A stretch of DNA of 64,000 nt from Lineus longissimus (Eukaryota > Nemertea > Pilidiophora > Heteronemertea > Lineidae), in the NCBI RefSeq assembly GCF_910592395.1, contig NC_088326.1, forward strand, positions 10,113,001-10,177,000. Reading direction: 5' to 3'. Within the stretch, counting starts at the first letter, position 1. Each line of letters starts with the position of its first letter. The position numbers and the translations under genes are program-made. The notes beneath the pieces were generated by a model. It searched no databases, was not told the origin of the DNA, and saw only the letters and a program-made list of their open reading frames with translations. This document shows positions 1-10,263 of the stretch, one piece after another.

Positions 1-525
1 CGATATGGATACGTCATACGCGAGATATTTTTTTATTTGTTGAAACTCGCTAATGAATGGAAACTATTTATTTTACAAGTGCAGCATCATTCAATGTGAA
101 CTCTGTCCCCCCCCCCCCCCTCTTCGGGCGGCGATCGGAACTTTGTCGACACGACTCTGTTCTTGCTGGGTCAGGATCCGACACTAATTATGTATAAAAA
201 GCATCTCTGCAGTAGGCAATGCAAACAGCGTGCGGGACTGGTGATTTCACAGACTTGTGGCAACATGATATATTGTGTCCTAATGTTTATGTAGCCCGAT
301 TTTGTGATCGGCGCTGCCGGAATAGCTCCCTCGCATTATCCTAAATAAACTTCTTTGAAATTACTAGACGATAATGGATTTGTTGTGTGATCTATTCGGT
401 GATATGGAGTACTGAACAAAAAACATCGCAAGACTCTTGGGATGTTTGATCGCCCCGACCAGAGGTGTCATTGTAAGATGTCCTGCGGTATTCCGATTAA
501 CACTACCAATCATTTTGTTTTCCAG
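1..525. other. Non-coding flank, probably intron of the channel gene
   Basis: I see no coding exon here. The 3' end has a good splice acceptor: a T-rich tract (TTTTGTTTTCCAG) ending at 525, directly before the channel exon. The segment is therefore read as the last intron of that gene or part of it. A 14-base C run lies near its start. The upstream channel exons are not in the window or not recognisable. Confidence 0.5.
107..120 (+). repeat. Poly-C homopolymer, 14 bases
   Basis: Fourteen consecutive C residues followed by a pyrimidine-rich stretch. It is a simple-sequence tract whose exact length is prone to sequencing error. Confidence 0.9.
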
Positions 526-693
526 GGTAGCCGTCTCCTCTCCGATCTCGGCGGCACTGCCGGTCTTTACATGGGAATGTCCTTCCTAACAGTCGCCGAG
601 TTCTTCGAGATGCTCCTCATTGTCCTCCAGTGGATGGGCAAGAGGATGTGTTTTCCAGTGAAGAAGAAGGGAAGGGTCAGCCCGACGCCTTAA
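526..693 (+). CDS. DEG/ENaC/ASIC-like sodium channel, last exon (partial)
   Basis: This is the final exon of a degenerin/epithelial sodium channel family member, a trimeric amiloride-type cation channel of the plasma membrane. The exon starts in phase 0 after a splice acceptor and encodes 55 residues to a TAA stop. It begins GSRLLSDLGGTAGLYMG, which matches the pre-TM2 and TM2 start of the family. The G-x-S selectivity filter appears as GMS, followed by the hydrophobic remainder of TM2 (FLTVAEFFEMLLIVL) and a short basic cytoplasmic tail (KRMCFPVKKKG). The open frame extends upstream to 442, but residues before GSR are probably intron read-through. The extracellular domain and TM1 are not in this window. 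Family assignment is firm from the TM2 signature; the subfamily cannot be decided from 55 residues. Confidence 0.8.
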   Translation, partial: GSRLLSDLGGTAGLYMGMSFLTVAEFFEMLLIVLQWMGKRMCFPVKKKGRVSPTP

Positions 694-750
694 AATGGCG
701 GGAAGTTAATTGGTCCGCTACATATTTTCTGAGATAAAAAAGGCCACGGA

Positions 751-756
751 AATAAA
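751..756 (+). promoter_or_regulatory. Polyadenylation signal of the channel gene
   Basis: A canonical AATAAA lies 58 bases after the channel stop codon, which supports 526-693 as the terminal exon. Confidence 0.6.
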
Positions 757-3533
757 ATTTAGTTTCGCAAATGAAAAAGCAGCAAAAAAACGGCGATGGT
801 AAATGCTATTTACACGTATGTATTGATGCAAAGAACGCATGTAATATTTTCTGAGTTTGCAGAGGAAATTAATGTTCTCAAAACATATGCTGATATAACG
901 AGACGTTGCATCCCCGTTATTTTCTCCTTACCTAGCAGTTAAAAAATTGGCCCAGCCCAATATCCGGTCTATAATTGTCTTAAAGAAAACTCGCTGGCTC
1001 GCAACTTCATCTAGGCCAAAATTCCCAATGTGTCATTAGGGTAAATCTTGATGATATTGACCCCATAAAACAGCCTTCATGGGGGTCGATATAGGCCTTA
1101 ACCGGCAGGAGCAAATAAACGAAATGCTGGCTCACTACATAGTTTGCAGTTGTATTTATCAATTGCATAACCGTTTTATTAGCTGTATAATAGCACATCG
1201 TTGCTAAACATTGTAATTCTGTCGTGTGCACAATACACGCCGTGTCCCACAAAAGATGCAAATCATTATTTCGCCAAAATGACACTGATGGACACAATTA
1301 TGGTGTTCAAATTTTCAGTGGAGCACCCTTTTTATTCGTAAGGTAAAATGGTAAAGATATTGCCCCTACAGCGTAGAAAGCAGCTAGAAACACCGTACAC
1401 ATCCAACGCGCACAGAGCTATATTTGAATTGGGGCTATACATTTACATGTACGTGGGATTGTACCAAAATTACCTTTGTCGTTTGCGAGTTCTATCCTTG
1501 AATGCACTATGATGCCAGTTGTGCACTGTTACACGTATCGGCAATATAGTGAGGTATTACGATTTACATTTTGCAGTATGTTGTTGATTTTTTTAATTCC
1601 AAAAATCGTTTGCAGTTTAAATCCCTGTTCGGTGGTCGTTCGAACAACGCACGCTATTAGTAGCCCACAATTACTGCACTGTTATGGCTGTGTATGAGGG
1701 AGATTTGAGACTCCAGTCACCTATCAAAGAAGGCCGATGTATAATACGTTGACCCTTTCTCGTTGTCTTAGGTGTAGGGTATCGACCTTGGGCATTATGG
1801 CATTATATTTGGCTGTGAGTCATGTATTGCCACCCGGCGGCGATTCCCTGCCCTTACGATATGCTTGTTGACAAATTTTGGTGAATACAGCCTTTGGAAA
1901 TGGCCATGGAATAAAGTTATTCGTGTGTTCGGTTCCCACTTCCACGACACACGCGGCATGACAATGCATTGAGTCATTCATTCCATGGATGACAAATAAC
2001 GCACAAGTTATTTCCAACGTCGCCAATTTGCCTGTTGACAACGCCGCCTGCTTTTAATATCCGGGAACAATCGTCGTCACAAGAACCAGGACAGTTGTGC
2101 AATTGCAATGGGCAATTTACAGTTTTTCTGGCCTAGTCAAGTTGAGCCATTTGTATGCTGAGTGCCAGGCTAAGAAGACATAGGATTGGTATACAAATAT
2201 AGCACGATATTGACAGGAATTGTCCTCTTGCTCATTTGAAAGGTTATCGTGTTGATATTGGGTCAAGAGCACAAGATTGTGAAGTTCGTCGTGTATGCCA
2301 TGTACTACACACCAGCCAACTCGCTGGATGAGTGTCTGTAGAAAATCCGATTCTACGATGTCTCCTCGTCGAATTTGGTGGATATTTGGAGTCAGGAAAT
2401 TCAGGATCAGTCGAAGGATGAGTTGAGTTAGGACCGATTTCAAACCAGGTGAGCAGCGTCATGCGTGTCTTCAACATCATGTAAAATATCGATTCTTGGA
2501 CTACCTTAATACTGCTAACGGCATGTTTTGGGATTTCCCCACAGCAGATGGTCTGTAGGATGTTACCCTGCACACCCTCTTCACACGTGTCGTCCAAAAG
2601 TAGGCCCATGACATGAATGAGGCCTGCATTAGACACTGACAGTGAGTATATTACGTCGTGTAGATTGCTGTACATAGGTTTTTGTACAAAAAGTACCCCT
2701 ATAGAGCCAAAATATCGTCACTAAATGTTATATATTAAGAAGCACTCTTTACCAATATCATAATAACATTTTACAACATTCCAATACCAATTACCTGAGA
2801 AAAAATGTGCTAGACCTGCATGCGGATGAAGTCCCGCTACTATAAGCCTGCCATCAAATCATTACAAGAAAGATAGCTCATTACATGTAGGCCTACACAG
2901 TAGATTTGTGGTACAGAATGGTTATAACCCTTGTAAGTGATTATTGTCAAATCGATGGTCGAGTACCATAGGCATACATACAGGCCTATATGTAGGCCTA
3001 ATGTTCGTAGCCAACCGATGGCAATTAAATAACGTTATAATCATCACTGAAGTAAATAACTCGTCATACCAATGGCGTAAGGTGGGAGTGCCGCACTCCG
3101 AACGAATGGAGAAAACTCGCACTGGCCTAAGCCATCGCATGGATCGCTAGTCGATCACATGATATCTGCCAAGCTTTCTCTTCCAACGTACGACTTGGAA
3201 TATATTTCTATGATAAACGGCATGGCATCGTCTTTCTCGATTCCAAATAACCACCTTCCACCCGCCCGCTTGCTACGCCCTACACATATATGTTACTCCG
3301 TGACGCGGTGTCTTTTAAGGATAGCTATCCGGATCTTCACGAATGATACATATCAATTTGTGATCTTTGGCGCGTTACGTCAACAAAAACAGCGGGCATA
3401 TGTACCAATTAGTATTACTTGTCAATCCATGGCCAGGTAAAGCAAAGAGTCAGGACTGCTGCTCTGGTTCGAGAGAATGTTATGAATCTCGGTATCAATT
3501 GATACTTAGCGATGTTAATATATTCTTATTCAG
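757..3533. other. Intergenic / 5' region, nothing certain
   Basis: No confident gene. Minus-strand open frames at 2117-2443 and 2244-2675 overlap in different frames and match nothing I know. TAGGCCTA-type palindromes occur near 2890 and 2985-3000. The 3' end has a splice-acceptor-like TTATTCAG at 3526-3533, only 8 bases before the ankyrin ATG, so a 5' UTR intron of the downstream gene may occupy part of this stretch. Confidence 0.4.
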
Positions 3534-3541
3534 CTTACATA

Positions 3542-6298
3542 ATGGCGTCCAAAGCCGTGGTCAAGGACAACCAAACCGAAACATACGTCAAGCCGGCAAC
3601 CATCTTTGAGGCGTGCAAACGAGGGGAGGTCCACGGCGTCATCGAATTTATTTACAAGGAAGCTGCCTCCGACGGAGAGAGCCGATTGGTACATCTCGTG
3701 GACAGTCGGGATAACTCGGGAGATTTTCCGCTGCACTTGTCTTCTCGAAACGGATACAATGACGTAGTCAATGTACTGCTGGATAACGCCGCCAACGTGC
3801 ACGTGGTCAACGGCGACGGGGACACGCCCTTCCACGTGGCGTGTGCCTCTGGTCATTTGGAAATTGCTAAGTCTTTAGTCGCGGCTGGTGCTGACCCTTA
3901 CTGTAGAAACTTCAAGGCATGCACTCCATTACACGTGGCGTGCACAAACGGACACATAGAAATCTGCCGTTTTTTGCTGGACACCAACTCTGTTGATGTC
4001 AATGCGCGGGCAAAAGATGGCAGCACCCCTCTCTATTGCGCATACGAGAAATTTCACCGTGACGTCATCAGGTTTTTAATCGAAAATGGCGGACAATCTG
4101 ATATGATTTCGAGGCTCCATTTGTACAGTTTGATGGGCAATCTCCCGAAAATTGTAGAGTGTCTAGTGAGGGGGAGTGGTGTCAACTCTAGAGACGGATA
4201 CGGAAGGACTCCGATGCACGTGGCAAGTTTCATGGGGTTCCCGGATGTTGTTGAGGAGTTGGCAAAATGTGGTGCATATTTGAATGTAAAGGACAATGCA
4301 CAGATGACACCATTTTTATACGCTTGTAAAAATGGTAATATTCTTGCCGCGTCAATTTTATTAGATCGCGAGGCAGATCATAAAATTCTGCAAACTGACG
4401 GAAAGAATGGCCTCCATTTGGCGGCCATGTTTGGCAACTTGGATATCGTGGAAGCAATGTTGGGCATCGTTGCTGCAATAGGTGGCGCCACTGGCACGGA
4501 TCGGTTTCTTACCTTGGAGTGGAAAAAGAGATGTCAGCGGAGAAACTCTTCTGAGAAAGACAAGAAAGGTAAAGACCTGTCGAAGCGGTCATTGTCGAAT
4601 CGCGATTCTTGGGCGTCGAGTAAGCTTGACTTCGACATCACAAAGCACGATGCAAGCTCCACGCAGGAGCTCTGCAAGGAGTCCAAGACAGCACCATTCC
4701 GTAGACTTAAAGACAAGTTTAAGAAACGGAAAGAGAAGAGGATTGAGTCTGCAGAAGTTGTATCAAGCCTTGGCGTGTTGATGGAGTTCTTGGAATCCGT
4801 GGACAACGATGGGCGCACCCCTTTGCTTCTTGCCTGCGCATGCGGCCATGCGCCAGTTGTTTCTGTTCTTCTCGAAGTAGGTGCAAACCCAGACGCCAGT
4901 GACAAGGACGACAACTCGTGTATTCACATTGCGTGTCAAAATGATTACACCGACATTGTTGTTAATTTGCTGCAGTCGGGAGTCAAATTGAACGTGAAAA
5001 ACAACACTGGCGAAACCCCACTCCACGCATTGGTCAAAAATGGCAACATTGCTCTGGTCAATATGTTCATAAATCACAGAGTGAACGTAGATGCCGCCGA
5101 CATGCGCAAACAAACGCCCTTGCATTTATCTTGCCGTTACGGTCACGTGGTCATAGCGAGACATCTCATCCTATCAGGAGCACGTGTTTCGTCACGTGAC
5201 TTGGAAGACATGACCGCTTTGCACATTGCTTGCCTCTACAAACAGTCACAAGTGGTGGTGTTACTCCTCGAAAACTCCGCCAGTGTACGGATTGTCGACG
5301 GGAAAAGGAACTCCCCTTTTCACTACGCGTGCCGGTCTGGAGACTTTGACAGCGTCAGACTGCTACTCCAGAAGGAACGAATCAGTGTAAACGCGTTTGG
5401 GGAGTTCGGAACGGCGTTGTACGAAGCATGTGCAAACGGCCACGAAAAGTTGTGCCATTTCTTGATAGATAAAGGTGCTAATGCTAAAGCATATGGGAAA
5501 ACGGGTACCCCCCTCCACGGAGCTTGCGCTGGGGATTACCCCAGTATAGCCAAGCTTCTGTTGGATCACGGCGCGAATGTTACTGCCACAAATCGCGACG
5601 GGGATACCCCGTTGCACATTTCCTGCCGTCGCGCGGTGCACCAGCCAGGCCCTTTCAGTACCATAGAACTTCTTCTCTCTCGGGACTCTGGCCAAGGTTT
5701 ACACGCAAGGAATACAGGTGCGCGGACTCCTCTTGTAGAAGTGATGTTTACTGTCAAAGAATCGGACAACCTCGTCCAGATTCAAGGTGGAATCAACTTA
5801 CACCGTGGCAGCGCTATCTTTAATCAAGAAAACGACCTACACCTGTCATCAATATTGGACAGGTTGCTCACCCACGATTCGCCGATTTCGGACGCTATTT
5901 ATGACACTTGGACGAAAGAGGACCACTTCCGGTGCAGAAATCTGGTGCTTTATTACACTGTTGCCATGGCAACATTAAAATACAGGAACACTTTTCCTCT
6001 TAAAGCCTTGAAATATATGCTAGCTGTGGGCGAATTTCAGGGAATTTCTCAAATGCAGACACATGCTGGTATTCGAATACTTATTGGTGCTATGGGAAAA
6101 GAGCCAGCTTTACTTGATGACGTCAGGGGGCACATCATCACTCCATTGCCTCTAAGATCCCTTTGCGTTGCAAGTGTTCGGCGGCGAATCTGCAAGACGC
6201 GCCGCTGGGTCTCACGGGATCTTGTGAATTCGTCACGTGATATTTCCGACGAAATTAAGAGACAGGTTCTTGTGGACGGGCTATTTACGTATGCTTAG
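3542..6298 (+). CDS. Multi-ankyrin-repeat protein with C-terminal SOCS-box-like motif
   Basis: An uninterrupted 918-codon frame. I start at the ATG of MASKAVVKD because it has G at +4 and lies just after a likely splice acceptor; ten upstream in-frame codons are probably intronic. Ankyrin block 1 spans about residues 20-330, with typical helices such as TPLHVACTNGHIEI. A basic, Ser/Lys-rich linker (about 335-430, including KDKFKKRKEKR, a possible nuclear signal) follows. Block 2, about nine to ten repeats, spans roughly 435-740. The last 180 residues are non-ankyrin and end with PLPLRSLCVASVRRRI (about 868-883), which fits the BC-box of a SOCS box. A clear Cullin-5 LPxP motif is missing. By analogy with ASB proteins it would be a substrate receptor of an Elongin B/C-Cullin ubiquitin ligase; that role is inferred. 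The ankyrin assignment is certain. An AATAAA follows at 6507. Confidence 0.9.
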   Translation: MASKAVVKDNQTETYVKPATIFEACKRGEVHGVIEFIYKEAASDGESRLVHLVDSRDNSGDFPLHLSSRNGYNDVVNVLLDNAANVHVVNGDGDTPFHVACASGHLEIAKSLVAAGADPYCRNFKACTPLHVACTNGHIEICRFLLDTNSVDVNARAKDGSTPLYCAYEKFHRDVIRFLIENGGQSDMISRLHLYSLMGNLPKIVECLVRGSGVNSRDGYGRTPMHVASFMGFPDVVEELAKCGAYLNVKDNAQMTPFLYACKNGNILAASILLDREADHKILQTDGKNGLHLAAMFGNLDIVEAMLGIVAAIGGATGTDRFLTLEWKKRCQRRNSSEKDKKGKDLSKRSLSNRDSWASSKLDFDITKHDASSTQELCKESKTAPFRRLKDKFKKRKEKRIESAEVVSSLGVLMEFLESVDNDGRTPLLLACACGHAPVVSVLLEVGANPDASDKDDNSCIHIACQNDYTDIVVNLLQSGVKLNVKNNTGETPLHALVKNGNIALVNMFINHRVNVDAADMRKQTPLHLSCRYGHVVIARHLILSGARVSSRDLEDMTALHIACLYKQSQVVVLLLENSASVRIVDGKRNSPFHYACRSGDFDSVRLLLQKERISVNAFGEFGTALYEACANGHEKLCHFLIDKGANAKAYGKTGTPLHGACAGDYPSIAKLLLDHGANVTATNRDGDTPLHISCRRAVHQPGPFSTIELLLSRDSGQGLHARNTGARTPLVEVMFTVKESDNLVQIQGGINLHRGSAIFNQENDLHLSSILDRLLTHDSPISDAIYDTWTKEDHFRCRNLVLYYTVAMATLKYRNTFPLKALKYMLAVGEFQGISQMQTHAGIRILIGAMGKEPALLDDVRGHIITPLPLRSLCVASVRRRICKTRRWVSRDLVNSSRDISDEIKRQVLVDGLFTYA

Positions 6299-6506
6299 AT
6301 AATAAGAAACCAATGAGGAACCTGCACAACAAAACCTGTCAATAGGGGGCCCTGCAGGCAAGTGGACCATGGTTGTAATGAGAAAGCCCTTTCACGGGTC
6401 AATGTTCGCTGAATAATTTATCCCTTAATTACTCTGCATGGGGAAATGGTACCAAAAATGTTGTTTTATTGGATCTTAATACTATTTTGATGAGTTTTAG
6501 GTAGAA

Positions 6507-6512
6507 AATAAA
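6507..6512 (+). promoter_or_regulatory. Polyadenylation signal of the ankyrin gene
   Basis: AATAAA about 210 bases after the ankyrin stop codon, within AT-rich sequence without competing ORFs. Confidence 0.55.
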
Positions 6513-7197
6513 CAAAACTTAATTTCAATGTAAAATGCACTGGAAGTGTACCTTTTAGTACTGGTGCTGCCATCTGGATTTTTAGTTCTGCAGGTTACTC
6601 ATTAGGCGAGTGGTCTTCTAACTTACGCTCGTAAGGGTAATAAACGGTATACGATAAGATTAAACCAGAACAAATCAGTCGTATCAAAGAGCAATTTAAT
6701 GTAAAATTAACAGAATTGGGAGAATCGGAGGTAAGTTTTGTAGCAGAGTAGTTTGGATGTGTTTCGCTGACGATCGACCCAGCATCACTAGCAAATACTC
6801 CACTTTTGTTTCGTGTTGCAATGTTTTTGACCAAGACTTTTCAAAGTTGTTTTTGACAAGTATACGTTTTTGGAACTTGTGACTTTTTATCTTGAAAAAG
6901 CATTTAAAGGTTCAAGCCGGTTGTTTACATCGGTGGTTGTTTTTAAAAAAAAATACTTAACCACGCCACTGCCGTGCTAGCACCAGAGACAATTTGCGTT
7001 TTTGGAAGATTTGCGATAATTGAAACAATACACCTTCCTTGTAGTATTTTCCTACGGTATAACAGACTGAGTGCATCCATACGCTAAATTTAAATGCAAC
7101 TTTCTTGAGATTGATATACGCACCGGTTGCATGCCTGTGGCATGCATTAGGACTTACCTTTGGCGCCACCTGGTTTTCGAAATAAGAAATATATATA
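6513..7197. other. AT-rich intergenic DNA
   Basis: No gene or repeat recognised. Only short open frames without family resemblance are present. Confidence 0.4.
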
Positions 7198-7625
7198 AGT
7201 CGTAGTTCCACCTATCATAAAACACCGTGTTTTTTCAAGACCCGTGTCTTCGCCGTGTGTCAAAAAACCCGCGGCGCACTTACACCTATCAGTTGTGTTA
7301 GATAATGATTAATTGCCCCGGCGACAGGGTCGCTGTAGGTAGGGAGCTCTCCTGTGTTTTTTTCCGTTGGAGGGGGCGCAATACCGAGGCAACTACACCG
7401 CGCCATCTGTCGCCGGATCTTAGAACTTGCAATTGCCGTGTTTATTCAGATTCCACCTATCAAAAAACCCATGTTGAACACGGGTCTAAATTAGCCCCCG
7501 ATTAGCCCCATCGAGATCGATGGGGCTAATAGACACGGGGATTTGACACACGGGTCTATTTAGAAACGGCAATTCATAGGTGTAAGCGCAAAAGACACGG
7601 GGATTTGATAGGTGGAAGTACGACT
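7198..7625. mobile_element. Foldback MITE, about 428 bp
   Basis: Both ends carry an inverted repeat: AGTCGTAGTTCCACCTATCA at the left, and at the right the complement with one mismatch in these 20 bases. ATA flanks both sides (7195-7197 and 7626-7628), a likely 3-bp target duplication. Inside are further inverted and direct pieces, including CACCTATCA blocks, repeated ACACGGG motifs and a near-perfect palindrome around the ATCGAT centre of GCCCCATCGAGATCGATGGGGC. No coding capacity. Three-bp duplications fit a PIF/Harbinger-type MITE, but the superfamily is not proven. Confidence 0.65.
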
Positions 7626-8013
7626 ATAGTTGGACCAACAGTGAATGTACATATATGAACGAACGGCGAATCACTTTTTAAGGGGAAGGATGGCTGGGTG
7701 TTATCATCATCGTTGTTGTTTACGTTACGATATCTTAAGGTCTCTATTGATAGCCTAAGATATTTGCTGTACGAAATAGATCGCAGCACGTCAGGTGTGG
7801 TCAATCTGATTTATCATTCAAGGACCGTAGATGTCACTTAAAAGGGGTACGCCATTCCTACGCATATATCCATTTAATGGAATCATCATACCTAGTGTGT
7901 CTTTTTCAAACACCAAACGACACCAATAGTTAGTCATAATTTATGCAAACACACTTACGCAATAGATTTTCACGATCGCTACATCTAAATTTAGGGTGCA
8001 CTGGGATTATTTA

Positions 8014-8143
8014 GGGAGTTTTCGCAAACCCCCCGAAACGTCAATGCGAAGGCCTATCCCATTGTTCGACATGGTTATCGGGAGGCCGAACAATGCGATA
8101 ACGTTCACGTCCGCGGCGTTTCGGGAGATTTGCGAAAACTCCC
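8014..8143. mobile_element. Short hairpin MITE, copy A
   Basis: A 130-bp element with inverted ends: GGGAGTTTTCGCAAA on the left and TTTGCGAAAACTCCC on the right, then CCGAAACG and its complement further in. TA flanks both ends, suggesting a TA target duplication of Tc1/mariner type. A diverged relative lies about 550 bp downstream. Confidence 0.65.
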
Positions 8144-8691
8144 TATTGTCATATGAGAATATTTCAAGGTAATTCTTTTCCTCAATTATTTCTCTGGTCC
8201 CGTCACAGCATGCAGTGGCATGTGGCATTTTCTAGGAAACGATCGCCTTTGTTAACAAGCCGTACTAGGTCTTTAATGTCCTCGTGTAAACGTACATAAG
8301 CGTTTTACAGCGCGATTTACAAGCCTTACATGTAGCATGAACATTTACCAAAACTAATATTGGCTAAAATTTCTTTTGTTGCCTTCCCTTGTCTTGGATA
8401 CTATGGGAGAGTAACGACTCTGGCAGGACTGCATTGGTCTTCTCCCCTCGAATATCTATAGTAGATCTCTGATGATTGTACTACGCATAACCTGGGGCAT
8501 CGGCAATTGCGTGGTAGTCCTCTTTTGTTGGCCCTGGAGCTGATTTATGATTTCTTTGCTGTATAGAATGACCCTCTTGGGTATCCCGAAGTATCTGTTT
8601 TTCCCACAGATGGTAGTCGCTCTGTCTGCTTAAATTCAATGTCAGTGGTATTGACCGTCCAATTGCAATATGCTTGCGTTCTGCAATAAAT
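8144..8691. other. Spacer between the two hairpin MITEs
   Basis: Nothing recognised. Part of it lies in a long minus-strand open frame (8481-9125) that runs straight through the second MITE, so I do not treat it as a gene. Confidence 0.35.
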
Positions 8692-8819
8692 GGGCGTTTT
8701 CGCAAAGTCATCGAAACACCAACGCGAACGCCTATACCATTGCGCGAGTTCCTGATCACGATGTTGAACGATGGGACAGGCATTTGCATTGGCGTTTCGG
8801 GGTATTTTCGAAAACTCAC
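8692..8819. mobile_element. Short hairpin MITE, copy B (diverged)
   Basis: A relative of the 8014-8143 element: GGGCGTTTTCGCAAAG at the left and TTTTCGAAAACTCAC at the right, with an internal CGAAACACC / GGCGTTTCG pair. Length is nearly the same (128 bp) and the inner sequence follows the same order. Ends are degraded and no clean target duplication remains. Confidence 0.55.
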
Positions 8820-9976
8820 TAACAACGCCTGTATGTGGAAGGAATTACCCCAGCACTGGCAGGTCTCTGTACTGAAATCGATACCGGTGTGGATTGTTTG
8901 AGTGTAAATCTCACTCTTTGGAAACACTTGCCAATAGATAGCCTGACAGGTTTCTCTCGATCGGAAAGTCATGGTCGCTCTCGCTGTCCATTGTATAGAA
9001 TTACAGAGTTGAGCTGGAATGTTGGCCCAATTATGAGGTGCATTTGCCGAATGATTAATTTTGGGCAGAATTATGTGTGGTCCTATTTTTAGTACAGGGA
9101 CCTTTTTACAACAGTAGAATATCAATGAATTGCCCGCACATACATTATGTCATACTAACAAATTCCCGTGCTCCGCACGGTGTTGAGGCGAGCGGTATGT
9201 TATGAATTTGGGTGTTTCCATGTAGGGCTTACTCTTACCAATTGAAGGGTCATTGTCTGTGGAAGTTGTTGTTGAGTTGAAATGTCATAGGACGTCTTAC
9301 TGACTGCTCTCTTCGACCTTGCTTCGTTCTGTTCATTCCAACACTCCACGATGACTTCAATTACGATTGAAACATCGAGACCGATGCCGCAGGAAGGAGG
9401 CACTGTATGTAATACATGCAAATTGTAATTGGCTGTGCAGGATTGCCTCCGGCCACAATGAAAGTTTTGAAAAATAAAACTTCGACTGAGATATTCCGGT
9501 AAAAAAATCTATGTTTGGTTTAGAGGTGTAGTATTACTTCACCAAAGACATTGTTGATGAGGAAGTGAAAAACAACGAACTGCGCCTAATAAATACTAAC
9601 TTTTGGATATGACTGACATTTTACGTTTATGGTTCGCGATGATTGTTCGGCAGCATTATTCGTCCAGGAGTCGCGCGTTGATACGGTAGAAATAGTGCAT
9701 TTCGTCATTCAAGACATGGATTGTCCATATATGCAGGAGCCAGGTAGGTCGGATTTCTTTACGAACTCATCGATAGGGATTTCTCCTATCTCGTGGTTCA
9801 TCGACACTTTTCACCATGTTCACGTGTGTATGATATCCCTTCAATTATATATAGGTCATGCATGAGATCTTTTTTACACATACATAACTTTATTTTCCGA
9901 GCTAAAAAAAATTACCACGGTATGGAAATAATTTCAAATTCAATAAAAGTCGAAGTTTTTAAGATGAGCCTACACA
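8820..9976. other. Single-copy DNA before the array
   Basis: No gene recognised. A small GC hairpin (CCGTGCTCCGCACGG) lies near 9165-9180. Similarity to the tandem units downstream begins close to 9977. Confidence 0.35.
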
Positions 9977-10263
9977 GAGGACGGTTATGATTGGATGATA
10001 AATCGGACCAATCAAAGGTCGTCTTTCAGACTGCCTTGGGAAGCAATAGCGCATGAGGGTGATAGCAGGTAGTGTTACGGTAAATATCCGCAGGGTGTCA
10101 TCATTTTTCTTTTCGACAATAATCTGAGCGCGAAATCTCATTCCCACCAAATATATTGATCGTTTCTGGGTGTGAATTTCAGAGAGAATTTTTTTTCAGT
10201 TAAACATGAATGAAAACAGCATTTTAAAAGTAACAGGCGGGTTAGAAAGGTTTACACATTCTA

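Noticed and set aside
1058-1092. GACCCC/GGGGGTC hairpin
   Set aside because: A single short stem with a 16-base loop and no matching element or RNA gene.
2117-2675. Overlapping minus-strand ORFs of 108 and 143 codons
   Set aside because: One part (SVSNAGLIHVMGLLLDD) looks faintly helical-repeat-like and has an acceptor-like CTGTCAG before it, but the two frames overlap, no donor is clear and no family is recognised.
4054-5978. Several ORFs over 60 codons overlapping the ankyrin gene on both strands
   Set aside because: They are shadows of the ankyrin reading frame.
8481-9125. 214-codon minus-strand ORF
   Set aside because: It runs straight through a hairpin MITE and shows no family features; probably chance openness.
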